Assembly (NCBI GenBank): GCA_910579395.1
Contig: CAJTUC010000014.1
Location: 1-64,000, forward strand
Direction: 5' to 3'
From: an uncultured Lachnospiraceae bacterium
GTDB lineage: Bacteria > Bacillota > Clostridia > Lachnospirales > Lachnospiraceae
DNA length: 64,000 nt
Part shown: positions 1-8,812 of the stretch, one piece after another
How positions within the stretch are numbered: the stretch's first letter is position 1
Layout of the letters: every line of letters starts with the position of its first letter
Program-made: the position numbers and the translations under genes
The notes under the pieces: model-generated
What the model was told of the DNA's origin: nothing
The model's input: the letters and a program-made list of their open reading frames with translations, nothing else
The model's database searches: none

Positions 1-230
1 CTGATGAAATTTTACAATAAGATGGCGTATTACATTTTAGCAATCATAAGAGCAGAAATGGAGCGGCCTGAAAAGAAATATATTTCAAATCTTTTCGATT
101 CAGGCGTCAATCCTGACACCATACGCAGACTGGCAGGGCATGAAAACATCGAATGACGATGAAATACTGCAGAGGTTGCAAGGCACAGGAACAACTGGAA
201 AAAATACTTGAGCGGAATTTATCGTCTTGA
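1..230 (+). pseudogene. Decayed tyrosine recombinase/integrase, C-terminal remnant
   Basis: The frame open from the first base ends with a GVNPDTIRRLAGHENIE stretch and then a TGA at 154-156. After a shift of frame the typical integrase tail continues (TMKYCRG, QEQLEKILERN) to a stop at 228-230. This is the end of the catalytic domain of a phage/ICE-type integrase: the GH of the LGH box and the tyrosine of the MKY motif are present. The segment that should carry the HxLRHT motif reads PEKKYIS, so a catalytic arginine/histidine is lost. It reads toward the 3' end of the adjacent tRNA-Arg, the usual place for an integrated element. The 5' part lies outside the window. Inferred to be a dead relic of a past integration. 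Confidence 0.75.
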
Positions 231-235
231 GGGAG

Positions 236-266
236 AAAAAGTGTAACAAGATTTGTTACACTTTTT
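236..266. terminator. Bidirectional hairpin with A and T flanks
   Basis: A perfect stem (AAAAAGTGTAACA / TGTTACACTTTTT) surrounds a five-base loop and has A-runs before and T-runs after it, as in rho-independent terminators working in both directions. It lies just after the integrase remnant. Confidence 0.7.
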
Positions 267-282
267 ACCCCAAAAAAATGAA

Positions 283-323
283 AGAAAAAAGGCGGAAATG
301 TCCATTTATCAGCATTTCCGCCT
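283..323 (-). terminator. Terminator of tRNA-Arg
   Basis: On the minus strand an 11-bp stem (AGGCGGAAATG / CATTTCCGCCT) with a 12-base loop is followed by a T-run. It sits 14 bases past the tRNA 3' end, so it is the expected tRNA terminator. Confidence 0.75.
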
Positions 324-336
324 GCCTAAAAACCAA

Positions 337-410
337 CGTGCGTTAGAGGATTCGAACCCCCGACCTTTTGGTCCGTAGCCAAACGCTCTATCCAGCTGAG
401 CTAAACGCAC
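337..410 (-). tRNA. tRNA-Arg (anticodon ACG)
   Basis: On the minus strand the sequence folds as a 74-nt cloverleaf. The acceptor stem is GTGCGTT/AACGCAC, the D arm GCTC...GAGC, the anticodon stem TTTGG/CCAAA with loop CTACGGA (anticodon ACG), and the T loop TTCGAAT. The CCA end is not encoded. ACG is normally deaminated to ICG and reads CGU, CGC and CGA. The gene has its own promoter and terminator, and an integrase remnant lies past its 3' end. Confidence 0.95.
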
Positions 411-442
411 ATATGAGAAATGTAATTCTCACAACACAAGCA

Positions 443-471
443 ATTATATATAGTTTCAGGAGAAATGTCAA
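443..471 (-). promoter_or_regulatory. Sigma-A promoter of tRNA-Arg
   Basis: On the minus strand a perfect -35 (TTGACA, 466-471) and a perfect -10 (TATAAT, 443-448) are separated by 17 bp. They lie about 30 bases upstream of the tRNA 5' end, as expected for a strong stable-RNA promoter. Confidence 0.85.
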
Positions 472-534
472 GACATTTCTTTTATGATTTTTGCCTGCGA
501 TTTATGGTTTTTATTTTTATTGCTGTTGAGAGAC

Positions 535-2820
535 TCAACTTTTTCTCTTATTATATCTCCAGTAAACGATTAAAACTATGAGCGTGAGCAAGGAAATTAT
601 CTCACATATACGCCAATACCACGGCTCCTGGAATTTCACTTTAAAACTGCCTGCAAAATCTGGCGGAACAGATACGGAAATACGGAAGGATTCACTGGGC
701 GATACAGTAAGCTGTTTGCCGTTGTCTGTAACAGCGTGATAACCTTTGGCGAAAAGAAGAGGTACTTCCACTTGTTTCATTTCATTGCTTATATTTGCTG
801 CCGACACAACCACAGCATAGTCTTCTCTGTGCCATTCGTTCACTTGTATGCTGTCGGCATCATAAGTGAGTTCATTGATGCATATATTTGTATCTGCTTT
901 GTGTTCAGAATCCATAGGAAGATATTCTCCATTCGACACATCGAAGCCTGATAAATTTCCGCTTTGATATACGGTGTACACAGTGCCTTCATCTATATAC
1001 TCGCTCATATAGGACAGCGATTGAAGGAGAGCTATAAAAACCAGCAATCCACCAAATATTTTTTTTACGTCTGGTTTTATCCAATCCTTTTGCAGTATCA
1101 AACATAATAGAAAGGCGCATAAGGCGCTTGCTATTGTAAAGAAACGCCACGGGTACTGAATGCTTCCTATAATTCGTCTCAGCATCGGGAGTTTGGAACC
1201 AAACCATGAATAAGGAAATAGCCAGGTTGTCATTACAATGCTTAAGAGAATCAGAAAGACGATAAGATATTCTTTTTTCTTTTCGCCCTTTTCTCTGTTT
1301 GTTGAAGCGCAGAAATAAAACCAGCCGACGAGCACGAGGAGGGATGCCCACCCAATCGTTAATGGCATTTCAGAAGAAGCGCCGGTTGAAAAAAAGGAAG
1401 AAATACCTGATACGGAATAATCCGTCATAAATAACTGTGCGAAGATAACACTTCTTCCTTCCATGCGATATGCCGCATAGTTTTCATTAACAAAATAGAG
1501 CCCGCAGAACATAAAATCAAGGAAAGGAACTAAAAACCATAATGAAACGCATATAGTCGCGGCAGCGGCCTTTACGAGTACCAGGAACACTTTTTTATGC
1601 AGCGTTTTTTTCCATAAAATGAGGCAGGTAAGAAGAATAAAGAAAGCGGTCATTTCTGTTGTAATGATATGAGACAAAAAAATACCGCAGCAGCCAAGAG
1701 AAAGAGTGCCCCAGCTCCTTGCATGTTCTTTTGAATCTTCCGGTAAAGTGTAGATCTTCCACATTCCATAAATTACAAGAGGGATAAATATCATTGCCGT
1801 ATATTCTCCAATAGCGGCTCTGGTATAGAGGCAGACCAGACGGTATATGTTGAGAGAATATATAGCGGTACATATCAGGCCTGTTTTTCTGCTGCTCATA
1901 TTGGAAAAGCAATAATAAGCTAAAAAGACAGTCATTATATTTACCAATAATACATAAAAATGATAAGCGGTCTGCAGAGATATGCTGAATATGCGCAGTA
2001 TGGCCGGCAGATAAAGGAGCAGATCACCATAAAAGACGGAAACGGCATAGCCGTGTCCATTAAGCCAGTTAGGCTGTATCCGTACTGGAAACATACCGCT
2101 TTCCAGCCCTGCTTTCAGACCTTCGATCCTGGTCAGATGAAAGGGCAGGTCATGTCCCGGAAGGAGATAATTCACCATCAGCGGAATGCTGCTAAAAATC
2201 GCCAGAAGTAAAAGGATTTTGAAGTGCTGTATTACTTCATGACTGATAAGAAATCTGTTTCGCACATTCCATAAAAGAAGCAGTACATCGACAAGCAAAA
2301 AGACTGCGATGACTCGGAAAAGAAAATTTTTCATATCATAAGGAGAAGGAATGATTTTTATATTTCTAATTAATAGATAATCGTTTTCCCATGCATCACC
2401 GGTCAGCCTTCCCTTCAGGTAAATCGAACTTTCACTGCCGTTCACCCGGAAATCACAGGAGGTCCGTTCCGTATCGGAGAGGGAAATTCTACCGCTTGCG
2501 GAAGGTTCGTATCGGTCTGAATAAAGGAGTTCTACTGATGCTGTAAGGTCGTTTGACCGCGCATATTCTATCTCAATCGTATATAATCCTGCAGGTAATA
2601 CGAACTCCGGGGTCATTATAAATTTATCATTGTTTGAGAAATCCAGATAAAATCCGTTTTCCCCGGAATTATAAAACAGATCATCCTGTGTAAAGTTCAG
2701 TTCAATCGGTTCTTTTTGGCTGTGTAAGAAGAAAAGGGCCCCTGTCAATAGGATTTCCATAATTATAATGCCTGCCCATATCTTTTTAGTCAGTTTTAAA
2801 GATTTTATTTTTTGTAACAT
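535..2820 (-). CDS. Large polytopic membrane protein (PTPS-related / GT-C-like family)
   Basis: A protein of 761 residues. It has an N-terminal membrane anchor (about residues 12-35), then a roughly 120-residue exported beta-rich segment, then about ten hydrophobic segments and a final one near the C-terminus. The loop after the second membrane segment carries the motif GHDLPFHLTRIEGLK followed by WLNGHGYAVSVFYGD. This is typical of clostridial membrane proteins labelled 6-pyruvoyl-tetrahydropterin-synthase-related, and it resembles the first acidic loop of GT-C glycosyltransferases. A role in cell-surface glycan assembly is inference only. The ATG at 2820 is chosen because GGAAGG precedes it; a start at 2871 would overlap the next gene. 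It lies downstream of the chemotaxis receptor in the same direction. Confidence 0.7.
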   Translation of the reverse strand: MLQKIKSLKLTKKIWAGIIIMEILLTGALFFLHSQKEPIELNFTQDDLFYNSGENGFYLDFSNNDKFIMTPEFVLPAGLYTIEIEYARSNDLTASVELLYSDRYEPSASGRISLSDTERTSCDFRVNGSESSIYLKGRLTGDAWENDYLLIRNIKIIPSPYDMKNFLFRVIAVFLLVDVLLLLWNVRNRFLISHEVIQHFKILLLLAIFSSIPLMVNYLLPGHDLPFHLTRIEGLKAGLESGMFPVRIQPNWLNGHGYAVSVFYGDLLLYLPAILRIFSISLQTAYHFYVLLVNIMTVFLAYYCFSNMSSRKTGLICTAIYSLNIYRLVCLYTRAAIGEYTAMIFIPLVIYGMWKIYTLPEDSKEHARSWGTLSLGCCGIFLSHIITTEMTAFFILLTCLILWKKTLHKKVFLVLVKAAAATICVSLWFLVPFLDFMFCGLYFVNENYAAYRMEGRSVIFAQLFMTDYSVSGISSFFSTGASSEMPLTIGWASLLVLVGWFYFCASTNREKGEKKKEYLIVFLILLSIVMTTWLFPYSWFGSKLPMLRRIIGSIQYPWRFFTIASALCAFLLCLILQKDWIKPDVKKIFGGLLVFIALLQSLSYMSEYIDEGTVYTVYQSGNLSGFDVSNGEYLPMDSEHKADTNICINELTYDADSIQVNEWHREDYAVVVSAANISNEMKQVEVPLLFAKGYHAVTDNGKQLTVSPSESFRISVSVPPDFAGSFKVKFQEPWYWRICEIISLLTLIVLIVYWRYNKRKS

Positions 2821-2848
2821 GATAGATTTCTTCCTTCCGTTAAAGTGA

Positions 2849-4546
2849 TTAAAGCTTGAAAAACGCCACACTATTATTTAACTGCTCTATAACAGATTTT
2901 AATTCGTCAGCTTCCTGCGCAACTTCTTCAATATTGGCTCGAAGCTCTTCCGTGGAAGCATTAGCTTCCTCGGCGGATGCCGCATTCTCTTCGGAAATAC
3001 CGGATAAGTCGCTGATGGAATCCACGACGCTGACTTTATTTTTCTCCACAGCGTTTACGATTTCCGTAATTTTGTTGACAGCTTCTGCAGCCTCGGCGAT
3101 ATGGTTTTCCACTTCGTCGAAGTTGCTGTTGACACTTCGGAGCGCTTCGGCTTCTTTTCCGACAGCATCCTGAATCTGACCGGAAATTCTGGTGCATTCT
3201 TCGGTCTTGCTCGTAATTTCTTCGATGATCGACTGTATCTGCTGTGCGGAAGAATTGGACTGTTCCGCCAGCTTCTGGATTTCCCCTGCGACAACTGCGA
3301 AGCCTCGGCCGGCTTCTCCTGCCCGGGCGGCTTCGATGCTTGCATTCAGGGATAAGAGATTGGTCTGGTCGGAAATATCCACGATCATCTGGGCGGCGGT
3401 TGTAATCTGAGCCACCGCGTCGCTGACGCTGGATATGCTGGAAATAACATTTTCTGCGCTTTGGGTAGTATAGGAGTTGGCCCGCAGCAATTCATCGAGG
3501 CTGTTCTTGGCGGTGTGGCTGACGGTGGTAATGCTTTTCGTGACCGCTTTGGTCGCCTGTGAACTTTCTGCAATGTTGGTAATGCTTTCGGAAATCTCAT
3601 TCATGTCGAACGCTTCTTTTTCGACGGAGTCAGCCATACTCTGTGCGCCATAAGCCAGTTCATCCATCGTAGCGCTCATATCTTTTACAGCTTGTGCGCA
3701 GTTTACAAGGGAGGAATCAACACGCGTAACGGAAGTGTCTACCGTAGCAGAACAACTCTGAATCGTCTGAACGACTTCAACCAGCTGGCTGCGGAGTATT
3801 TCTGCCGCTTCTGCCGCCTCGTGGATTTCACGGATCTTATTTTTGTGGTTGCTGTCAAAATGCAGATTCCCCTCGGAGAGCATGACCATGTCGTTACGAA
3901 GAACCTGAATGCGTTTCGCAATGAGCCGGCCGACCAAAAAGATAGTGACAACGATGATAACGAGCAGAACGCTGCAGATGACCAGAATATAGAACAAAAA
4001 CTCGTTTGTGGTCATATTGAGCGACGTGCTCGGTTTTCCGGTAAAAATCATGCCGGCAATCTTACCCTCCTGCTCGATCGGGATGTAGTAACCATAATAA
4101 TTTTGTCCGCCGATATCGATATTTCTGGCAAAGTATGAATTTCCCTGATTTAGAACGATCTCTTTTACCTCATCAGAGCATTGTGTCAGAAGCATACGGC
4201 TGCCATTTTCGTCGCACACCGTCGTGATATAGCGTGTATCTCCATAGAACAGGGTAGACTCGATTCCTGTTTTTTCTTTGATGGAGTCAATAACGGAAAG
4301 ATTTTCAGTCAGATTGACTCCGCCTTTATAGAGCAATTTGCCGGACAGCCAGAATTTACCGCTGTCAATGGCATTAAATGCCTCTAACAGCGTGTGCCCG
4401 GCAGTCTGCAGAGTATCTTCGATTTCGCTTTCCGCCGTAGAATTGATATAATTATATGAAGTGATGATATTCACAGCAATGGACAGAACCGAAGGTATCA
4501 GGCAAAATAGGAGCAGGATAGAGATGATACTTGATTTTCTTTTCAT
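2849..4546 (-). CDS. Methyl-accepting chemotaxis protein
   Basis: A 565-residue transmembrane chemoreceptor. It has a TM segment at about 7-29, a periplasmic-type sensor of roughly 145 residues resembling a single Cache domain (two cysteines, C111 and C123), TM2 at about 183-207, a HAMP region, and a long C-terminal coiled coil. The signalling tip has the conserved ISDQTNLLSLNASIEAARAG stretch and EIQKLAEQS. By family it binds a small ligand outside and controls CheA/CheW. No other chemotaxis or flagellar gene is visible in the window. The ATG at 4546 is chosen because the KRKSS...TM sequence begins there and AGGAG precedes it at normal spacing; the upstream in-frame extension has no receptor features. 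Confidence 0.92.
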   Translation of the reverse strand: MKRKSSIISILLLFCLIPSVLSIAVNIITSYNYINSTAESEIEDTLQTAGHTLLEAFNAIDSGKFWLSGKLLYKGGVNLTENLSVIDSIKEKTGIESTLFYGDTRYITTVCDENGSRMLLTQCSDEVKEIVLNQGNSYFARNIDIGGQNYYGYYIPIEQEGKIAGMIFTGKPSTSLNMTTNEFLFYILVICSVLLVIIVVTIFLVGRLIAKRIQVLRNDMVMLSEGNLHFDSNHKNKIREIHEAAEAAEILRSQLVEVVQTIQSCSATVDTSVTRVDSSLVNCAQAVKDMSATMDELAYGAQSMADSVEKEAFDMNEISESITNIAESSQATKAVTKSITTVSHTAKNSLDELLRANSYTTQSAENVISSISSVSDAVAQITTAAQMIVDISDQTNLLSLNASIEAARAGEAGRGFAVVAGEIQKLAEQSNSSAQQIQSIIEEITSKTEECTRISGQIQDAVGKEAEALRSVNSNFDEVENHIAEAAEAVNKITEIVNAVEKNKVSVVDSISDLSGISEENAASAEEANASTEELRANIEEVAQEADELKSVIEQLNNSVAFFKL

Positions 4547-4612
4547 AATTTTTTTCTCCTGTGTGATGTGGTGATTGGAATAGTACAATGTGAAAATATT
4601 ATAGCCGACAAT

Positions 4613-4629
4613 ATTATACTTAGTATAAT
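4613..4629. promoter_or_regulatory. Perfect 17-bp palindrome between divergent genes
   Basis: ATTATACT-T-AGTATAAT is a perfect dyad in the gap between the chemoreceptor (minus) and the kinase-like gene (plus). It overlaps possible -10 elements on both strands. An operator or paired -10 boxes are possible; no regulator can be assigned. Confidence 0.35.
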
Positions 4630-4700
4630 TGGTATTTGAAAAGATGGCAAGAAAAATGAATTGAATGGGGGAATCTTGTGACAGCACTGTTACGAATTTG

Positions 4701-4729
4701 TTGCAGTTCCCTGCTTTTCGTGATACAGT
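4701..4729 (+). promoter_or_regulatory. Candidate promoter of the pyridoxamine-kinase-like gene
   Basis: TTGCAG (4701-4706) and TACAGT (4724-4729) are separated by 17 bp, and the -10 ends 22 bases before the ATG. The match to sigma-A consensus is moderate. Confidence 0.5.
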
Positions 4730-4751
4730 AGAGTGCAAAAGGAGCGGTATA

Positions 4752-5579
4752 ATGCAGAAGAAAATAGCAGTCATCAATGATATATCCGGTTTTGGCAGGT
4801 GCTCTATCAGCGTTTCCCTGCCCATTATTTCTTATCTGGGCGTTCAGTGCTGCCCTGTTCCGACTTCCATTTTTTCCAATCATACGGGGTTTCCACATTT
4901 CTTCTTCGATGATTATACGGACAGGATGCCGGAATATGTTGACCATTGGAAACGGCTCGGCCTTGCATTTGATGGAATCGCGACGGGATTTCTGGGCTCT
5001 GCGCGGCAGATTCAGATTGTAAAAGAGTTCATCCGTGAATTCGGCAGGAAAAAGACACAGATCATCATCGATCCGGTGATGGGCGATAACGGGAAACTCT
5101 ATTCGACTTATAGTGAAGAAATGTGCAGGGAGATGAAGAAGCTGATCGCTCATGCGGACATTATCACACCGAATCTGACCGAATGCTGTAAACTGACGGA
5201 CACTGCCTATAAGGATGCCGGATGGAAAAAGAAAGAACTGTACAGGATGGCGGAGGAACTTTCCGCCCAGGGACCGGAGAAGGTCGTTATTACCGGTATC
5301 AAACAGGGAGAGTTCATCGCCAATTATATTTATGAGAGAAATGCCTCCGAACAAAGATGGATTCGCACGCACAAAGTTGGGACAGAACGTTCCGGTACGG
5401 GGGATGTGTTCGCTTCCATCATCGCGGCGGATGCCGTGAACGGTGTGGCTTTTGACAGATCGGTGAAAAAAGCTTCCGGATTTGTCAAAAAGTGTATCCT
5501 CAAGTCGATTGAACTGGAGATTCCGAAGACGGACGGCGTATGTTTCGAGGAAATTTTGTATCAGTTAAAAAGAGACTAG
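4752..5579 (+). CDS. Pyridoxamine/pyridoxal kinase family protein
   Basis: A 275-residue ribokinase-superfamily protein. The N-terminus VINDISGFGRCSISVSLPI is the substrate-binding start of PdxY/PdxK-type kinases. IIIDPVMGDNG and ITPNLTE are the central motifs, and GTERSGTGDVFAS carries the GTGD anion hole with the catalytic aspartate. By family it phosphorylates pyridoxal, pyridoxine or pyridoxamine with ATP to salvage vitamin B6; activity on hydroxymethylpyrimidine cannot be excluded. The ATG at 4752 has AAAAGGAG upstream. It is followed 72 bp later by the radical SAM gene in the same direction. Confidence 0.85.
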   Translation: MQKKIAVINDISGFGRCSISVSLPIISYLGVQCCPVPTSIFSNHTGFPHFFFDDYTDRMPEYVDHWKRLGLAFDGIATGFLGSARQIQIVKEFIREFGRKKTQIIIDPVMGDNGKLYSTYSEEMCREMKKLIAHADIITPNLTECCKLTDTAYKDAGWKKKELYRMAEELSAQGPEKVVITGIKQGEFIANYIYERNASEQRWIRTHKVGTERSGTGDVFASIIAADAVNGVAFDRSVKKASGFVKKCILKSIELEIPKTDGVCFEEILYQLKRD

Positions 5580-5651
5580 GAAAAATCAGATAAAGGAATC
5601 AGAAATTAACGCATTAGAATATTGGGAATAGAAAGGACGGAAAATGACAAA

Positions 5652-6254
5652 ATGGTAATATTATATGAAGTACATGAAAATTTATATGTGAATATGACGA
5701 ACAGGTGTCCATGTGCCTGCACTTTTTGCCTGCGCCAGACGATGGATGAGATGAATCATTCCGGCAGACTGTGGCTGGAGCGGGAGCCGGGCGTGGACGA
5801 GGTCATTGCACAGTTCGATAAGTTTGATATGAACAGATATCAGGAATTGGTCTTCTGCGGCTTCGGTGAGCCGACAGAGCGGTTGGAGGATTTGTTAAAA
5901 GTGGCGGAATATGCCAAAAAGAACTTTCAGATTCCGATTCGTGTGAATACGAACGGCCTTTCCGACTTGATCTGGGGGAGGAATACGGCGCCTATGTTTG
6001 AAGGATTGGTCGATACGGTTTCTATCAGCCTGAATACGCCGGACAAAGAGGAATATCTGAAACTGACTCGGAATAAGTTTGGCATTCAGTCCCACGATGC
6101 GATGCTGCGCTTTGCCGGGAATGTGAGCAAATATGTGCCGAACGTCGTCCTGACGACCGTTGCGACGACGATCACGGAAGAAGAAGAGCGGCAGTGCAGG
6201 GAAATATGCGATAAGCTGGGAGTGACTTACCGCATCAGACCCTACGAAGACTAA
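5652..6254 (+). CDS. Radical SAM protein (TatD-associated type)
   Basis: A 200-residue small radical SAM protein. The cluster motif CxxxCxxC is seen in NRCPCACTFCLRQ near residue 20, binding a 4Fe-4S cluster and S-adenosylmethionine. GFGEPTER is the GGE-type motif, and VRVNTNG and VSISLNTP are the usual beta-strand motifs. It closely resembles the small family usually linked to a TatD nuclease gene, but no tatD is present here, so its partner must be elsewhere. The substrate is unknown. The ATG at 5652 is taken because AAAGGACGG lies upstream; a TTG at 5622 is possible. Confidence 0.8.
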   Translation: MVILYEVHENLYVNMTNRCPCACTFCLRQTMDEMNHSGRLWLEREPGVDEVIAQFDKFDMNRYQELVFCGFGEPTERLEDLLKVAEYAKKNFQIPIRVNTNGLSDLIWGRNTAPMFEGLVDTVSISLNTPDKEEYLKLTRNKFGIQSHDAMLRFAGNVSKYVPNVVLTTVATTITEEEERQCREICDKLGVTYRIRPYED

Positions 6255-6264
6255 AGGAACTCTG

Positions 6265-7089
6265 CTATTCTGCAAGATATTGCAGTTCAAAAGGGTATCC
6301 GTTCTTTTTGTTTTGGGCGGAGGATGTATCGGTTTCGATAATGGAATAAGAACTTCCTTTGAGTACTTCTTTCATTTCCTCCTGTACAGAGTCTGTCATA
6401 TGGGCAGAGATTTTGCGGCAGATATAATCTCCGGCGGGAAGCGTGCGGATAGCTTCATTTTCCGGCAATAGAGCCGGACTTTCCTCTGGATGGACGAGCA
6501 GGAACATATGGCGCATCAGGGAACCGTTTTGGTATTCGTACAGGATACCGGAAGGATAGGAAACGTTGATGCCCATCTGCTGCGCAGTGACGAAAAGCTT
6601 CAGAATATGCTGCCCATAATATTTTGGAGTATCGAATTCTTCCAATGGTACGGTCAGTATCGTGCGTGTGTCGATGGTGTTCTGATAGAAACCGTCCGGA
6701 AGCAACAGACCGGATTTGCTTTCCGGTATCCTGGCCATACCGCTTTCGGAGATGGAAAGCTGTCGTAATGCTTCCTGTAATGCCTCGAGGCATTTATGAA
6801 TTTCCAGTATTTTTTCTTCGGCAAGAATTTTGCCGTCATAGAGCAGTTTCTGTAAGTTGATGGAGTCATTTTCCACATAATGATTCAAATCTTTTAAGGG
6901 AATACCCAGTTTGATACAAAGTGTAATGGCATCCAGAAGATAGAGCTGTTCTTCAGTATAATAGCGGTAATTGGTATCTGTATTGACAAAAGCGGGTTTC
7001 AGGATGCCGATTCGGTCATAATACCGAAGAGACTTGATGCTGACGTTTTTCAGCTTGGAAACTTTACCGATGGATAAGTATTGATTCAT
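6265..7089 (-). CDS. MerR family regulator with effector-binding domain
   Basis: A 274-residue protein. Residues 5-75 form the MerR winged helix (YLSIGKVSKLKNVSIKSLRYYDRIGILKP, with NYRYYTEEQL), followed by a coiled-coil dimerisation helix. The C-terminal 150 residues look like a GyrI/BmrR-type small-molecule effector domain (QHILKLFVTAQQMGINVSYP; PAGDYICRKISAH). Such proteins activate drug-efflux or stress genes by realigning promoters with long spacers. AAAGGAGT precedes the ATG at 7089. It converges with the radical SAM gene and faces away from the two-component operon. A strong dyad lies just upstream. Confidence 0.88.
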   Translation of the reverse strand: MNQYLSIGKVSKLKNVSIKSLRYYDRIGILKPAFVNTDTNYRYYTEEQLYLLDAITLCIKLGIPLKDLNHYVENDSINLQKLLYDGKILAEEKILEIHKCLEALQEALRQLSISESGMARIPESKSGLLLPDGFYQNTIDTRTILTVPLEEFDTPKYYGQHILKLFVTAQQMGINVSYPSGILYEYQNGSLMRHMFLLVHPEESPALLPENEAIRTLPAGDYICRKISAHMTDSVQEEMKEVLKGSSYSIIETDTSSAQNKKNGYPFELQYLAE

Positions 7090-7142
7090 ACAGGGACTCC
7101 TTTTTGTTGAAGACGGAAATGGTCGATAAAACTCTGACCTGA

Positions 7143-7170
7143 TGTCATGGTTACTGTTCTTACTATGACA
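7143..7170. promoter_or_regulatory. 28-bp dyad, candidate MerR operator
   Basis: TGTCATgGTtA and its near-exact inverse TtACtATGACA flank a six-base centre. It lies between the merR-like gene (minus) and the response regulator (plus). Its position suggests autoregulation by the MerR protein, with possible effect on the two-component operon; this is inferred from position and symmetry only. Confidence 0.5.
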
Positions 7171-7223
7171 TATCTTTACGGGTTTCGCAATGTTTTTTTG
7201 AGAGAAAGGTTTGGTTGAAAAAC

Positions 7224-7907
7224 ATGGTTACGAAAAAGAAAGAAATATATTATGTAGAAGACGATGAGAATATAGCGCAGACTGTCAGCGATTTTCTGGG
7301 AAAGCATGGTTATCAGGTTTTGATATTTGCAACAATTGCTGATGCAAGGAACGCATTGCAGAACAGATGCCCCACACTGGTACTGGTGGACTGGAATATG
7401 CCGGATGGAAACGGTGCTGTGCTGTGCCAGTGGATACGGGCAAAATGGAAAGAACTTCCTATTATTTTTCTGACAGTCCGTGGTGATTCCCGCGATATTG
7501 TTTCCGGATTTGGAAACGGAGCGGACGATTATGTGGTAAAGCCTTTTGTATTGGAGGTGCTTCTTTCCCGTATCGGCGCTTTGCTGCGAAGGACAGGGGA
7601 TGCCTCCGGACAATATTTATCCTGCGATGCCATTTCGCTCGACCAGGAAAAAACACAGGTCTTTTGCGGCACGGAAGAAATTCATTTGAGCCCGCTGGAA
7701 TACCAGGTACTCTTGTGTCTGCTGCGGAATAAGGGGCGGACCGTTACAAGACAGAATCTGCTGGAAAACATCTGGGATATTCATGGGAATTACGTCAATG
7801 ACAATACGCTTACCGTTACGATGAAACGTCTGCGCGAAAAGCTGCATCAGCCCGGATGTCTGAAGACGGTAAGGAGTGTGGGTTATCGCATGGAGGAAAC
7901 GGAATGA
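7224..7907 (+). CDS. OmpR-family response regulator
   Basis: A 227-residue regulator. The receiver domain (about 5-120) has the acidic pair D13/D14, phospho-acceptor D56 in LVDWNMPDG, T84 and K106 in YVVKPF. The C-terminal winged helix (about 130-227) ends with VNDNTLTVTMKRLREKL and RSVGYRME. It is the partner of the kinase immediately downstream, whose start overlaps its stop. By analogy with BceRS-like systems it should control the downstream ABC transporter and itself. ATG 7224 is used; a TTG at 7215 has the better-spaced GAAAGG and could be the true start, adding three residues. Confidence 0.93.
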   Translation: MVTKKKEIYYVEDDENIAQTVSDFLGKHGYQVLIFATIADARNALQNRCPTLVLVDWNMPDGNGAVLCQWIRAKWKELPIIFLTVRGDSRDIVSGFGNGADDYVVKPFVLEVLLSRIGALLRRTGDASGQYLSCDAISLDQEKTQVFCGTEEIHLSPLEYQVLLCLLRNKGRTVTRQNLLENIWDIHGNYVNDNTLTVTMKRLREKLHQPGCLKTVRSVGYRMEETE

Positions 7908-8764
7908 GAGGCGAAAAGAAGCGGCGTTTATTTTGGCGTAAGAGGGAAAACGAACGCATAGAGGAGCTGACAGAGTATCTGGAAAAGGTAAATACCGGTA
8001 GCGGCGGCGTTCTTTTTTCGACCGGCGAGGATGCGTTTTCCAAACTGCAGGATGAAATCTACAAAACGGTGACGGAGCTGTATCAGACGAGAGCTGAAGC
8101 GCGCAGGGCCAGAAGTCTTTTTGCGGAAAATCTTTCGAATATTGCACATCAGCTCAAAACGCCGATTACTGCAATTTCCCTGTCTACACAGATGATGTGT
8201 GAAGAGCCGGCCGCGGCCCATTTGGAACAGATACAGAAGCAGCTTGCCAGACTGACATATCTGGAGGAGGCATTGCTGTTATTGTCGCGCATTGATGCGG
8301 GGGCCTTATCATTTTGCAGGAAAAGACTCGACGTTTTTACCCTTCTCATGCTTGCCGCCGATAATCTACAGGAATTATTCCTGGCGGCGGATGTTTCCGT
8401 CCATATACCGGAGTCGGCGGAAGCGGTAATCTATGCGGATCTGGACTGGACAATGGAGGCGGTCATGAACATTCTGAAGAACTGTATGGAACATATGCCG
8501 CGAGGGGGAAGTGTCTATTGTTCGTATGAACAGAATCCGCTTTATACGCAGATAAAAATATGGGACACGGGAGCCGGCTTCGCCAAAGAAGATATCCCGC
8601 ATCTTTTTGAACGCTTTTACAGGGGGCAGAATGCGAAAAGCGGCGGCATCGGTATCGGCCTCTCGCTTGCCAAAGCGCTTATTGAAGGCCAGAACGGTAC
8701 GATTACGGCCGGTAACCTGGCGGGTGGGGGAGCCTGCTTTGAAATCCATTTTTACTGTCACTGA
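7904..8764 (+). CDS. Sensor histidine kinase without membrane segments
   Basis: A 286-residue kinase. It begins with a very basic stretch (RGEKKRRLFWRKRENER), then a coiled coil and the H-box NIAHQLKTPITAI with phospho-acceptor H82. The ATPase domain has an N-box (NILKNCMEH), a G1 box (DTGAGFAKED), the F-box LFERFYRG and a G2 box (GGIGIGLSLAKALI). No hydrophobic membrane segment or HAMP is visible, which is unusual. The start ATGA overlaps the regulator stop, so translation is coupled. In the setting of an adjacent FtsX-type ABC transporter, sensing through the transporter is a reasonable inference. Confidence 0.9.
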   Translation: MRGEKKRRLFWRKRENERIEELTEYLEKVNTGSGGVLFSTGEDAFSKLQDEIYKTVTELYQTRAEARRARSLFAENLSNIAHQLKTPITAISLSTQMMCEEPAAAHLEQIQKQLARLTYLEEALLLLSRIDAGALSFCRKRLDVFTLLMLAADNLQELFLAADVSVHIPESAEAVIYADLDWTMEAVMNILKNCMEHMPRGGSVYCSYEQNPLYTQIKIWDTGAGFAKEDIPHLFERFYRGQNAKSGGIGIGLSLAKALIEGQNGTITAGNLAGGGACFEIHFYCH

Positions 8765-8812
8765 GTTGTCACTTTCCTCTATTAAAATGGGTTTTAGAAG
8801 GAGGTCATTGAT

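Noticed and set aside
4620..5372. 250-codon minus-strand frame opposite the pyridoxamine-kinase-like gene
   Set aside because: Shadow frame; the plus-strand kinase has full motifs and RBS.
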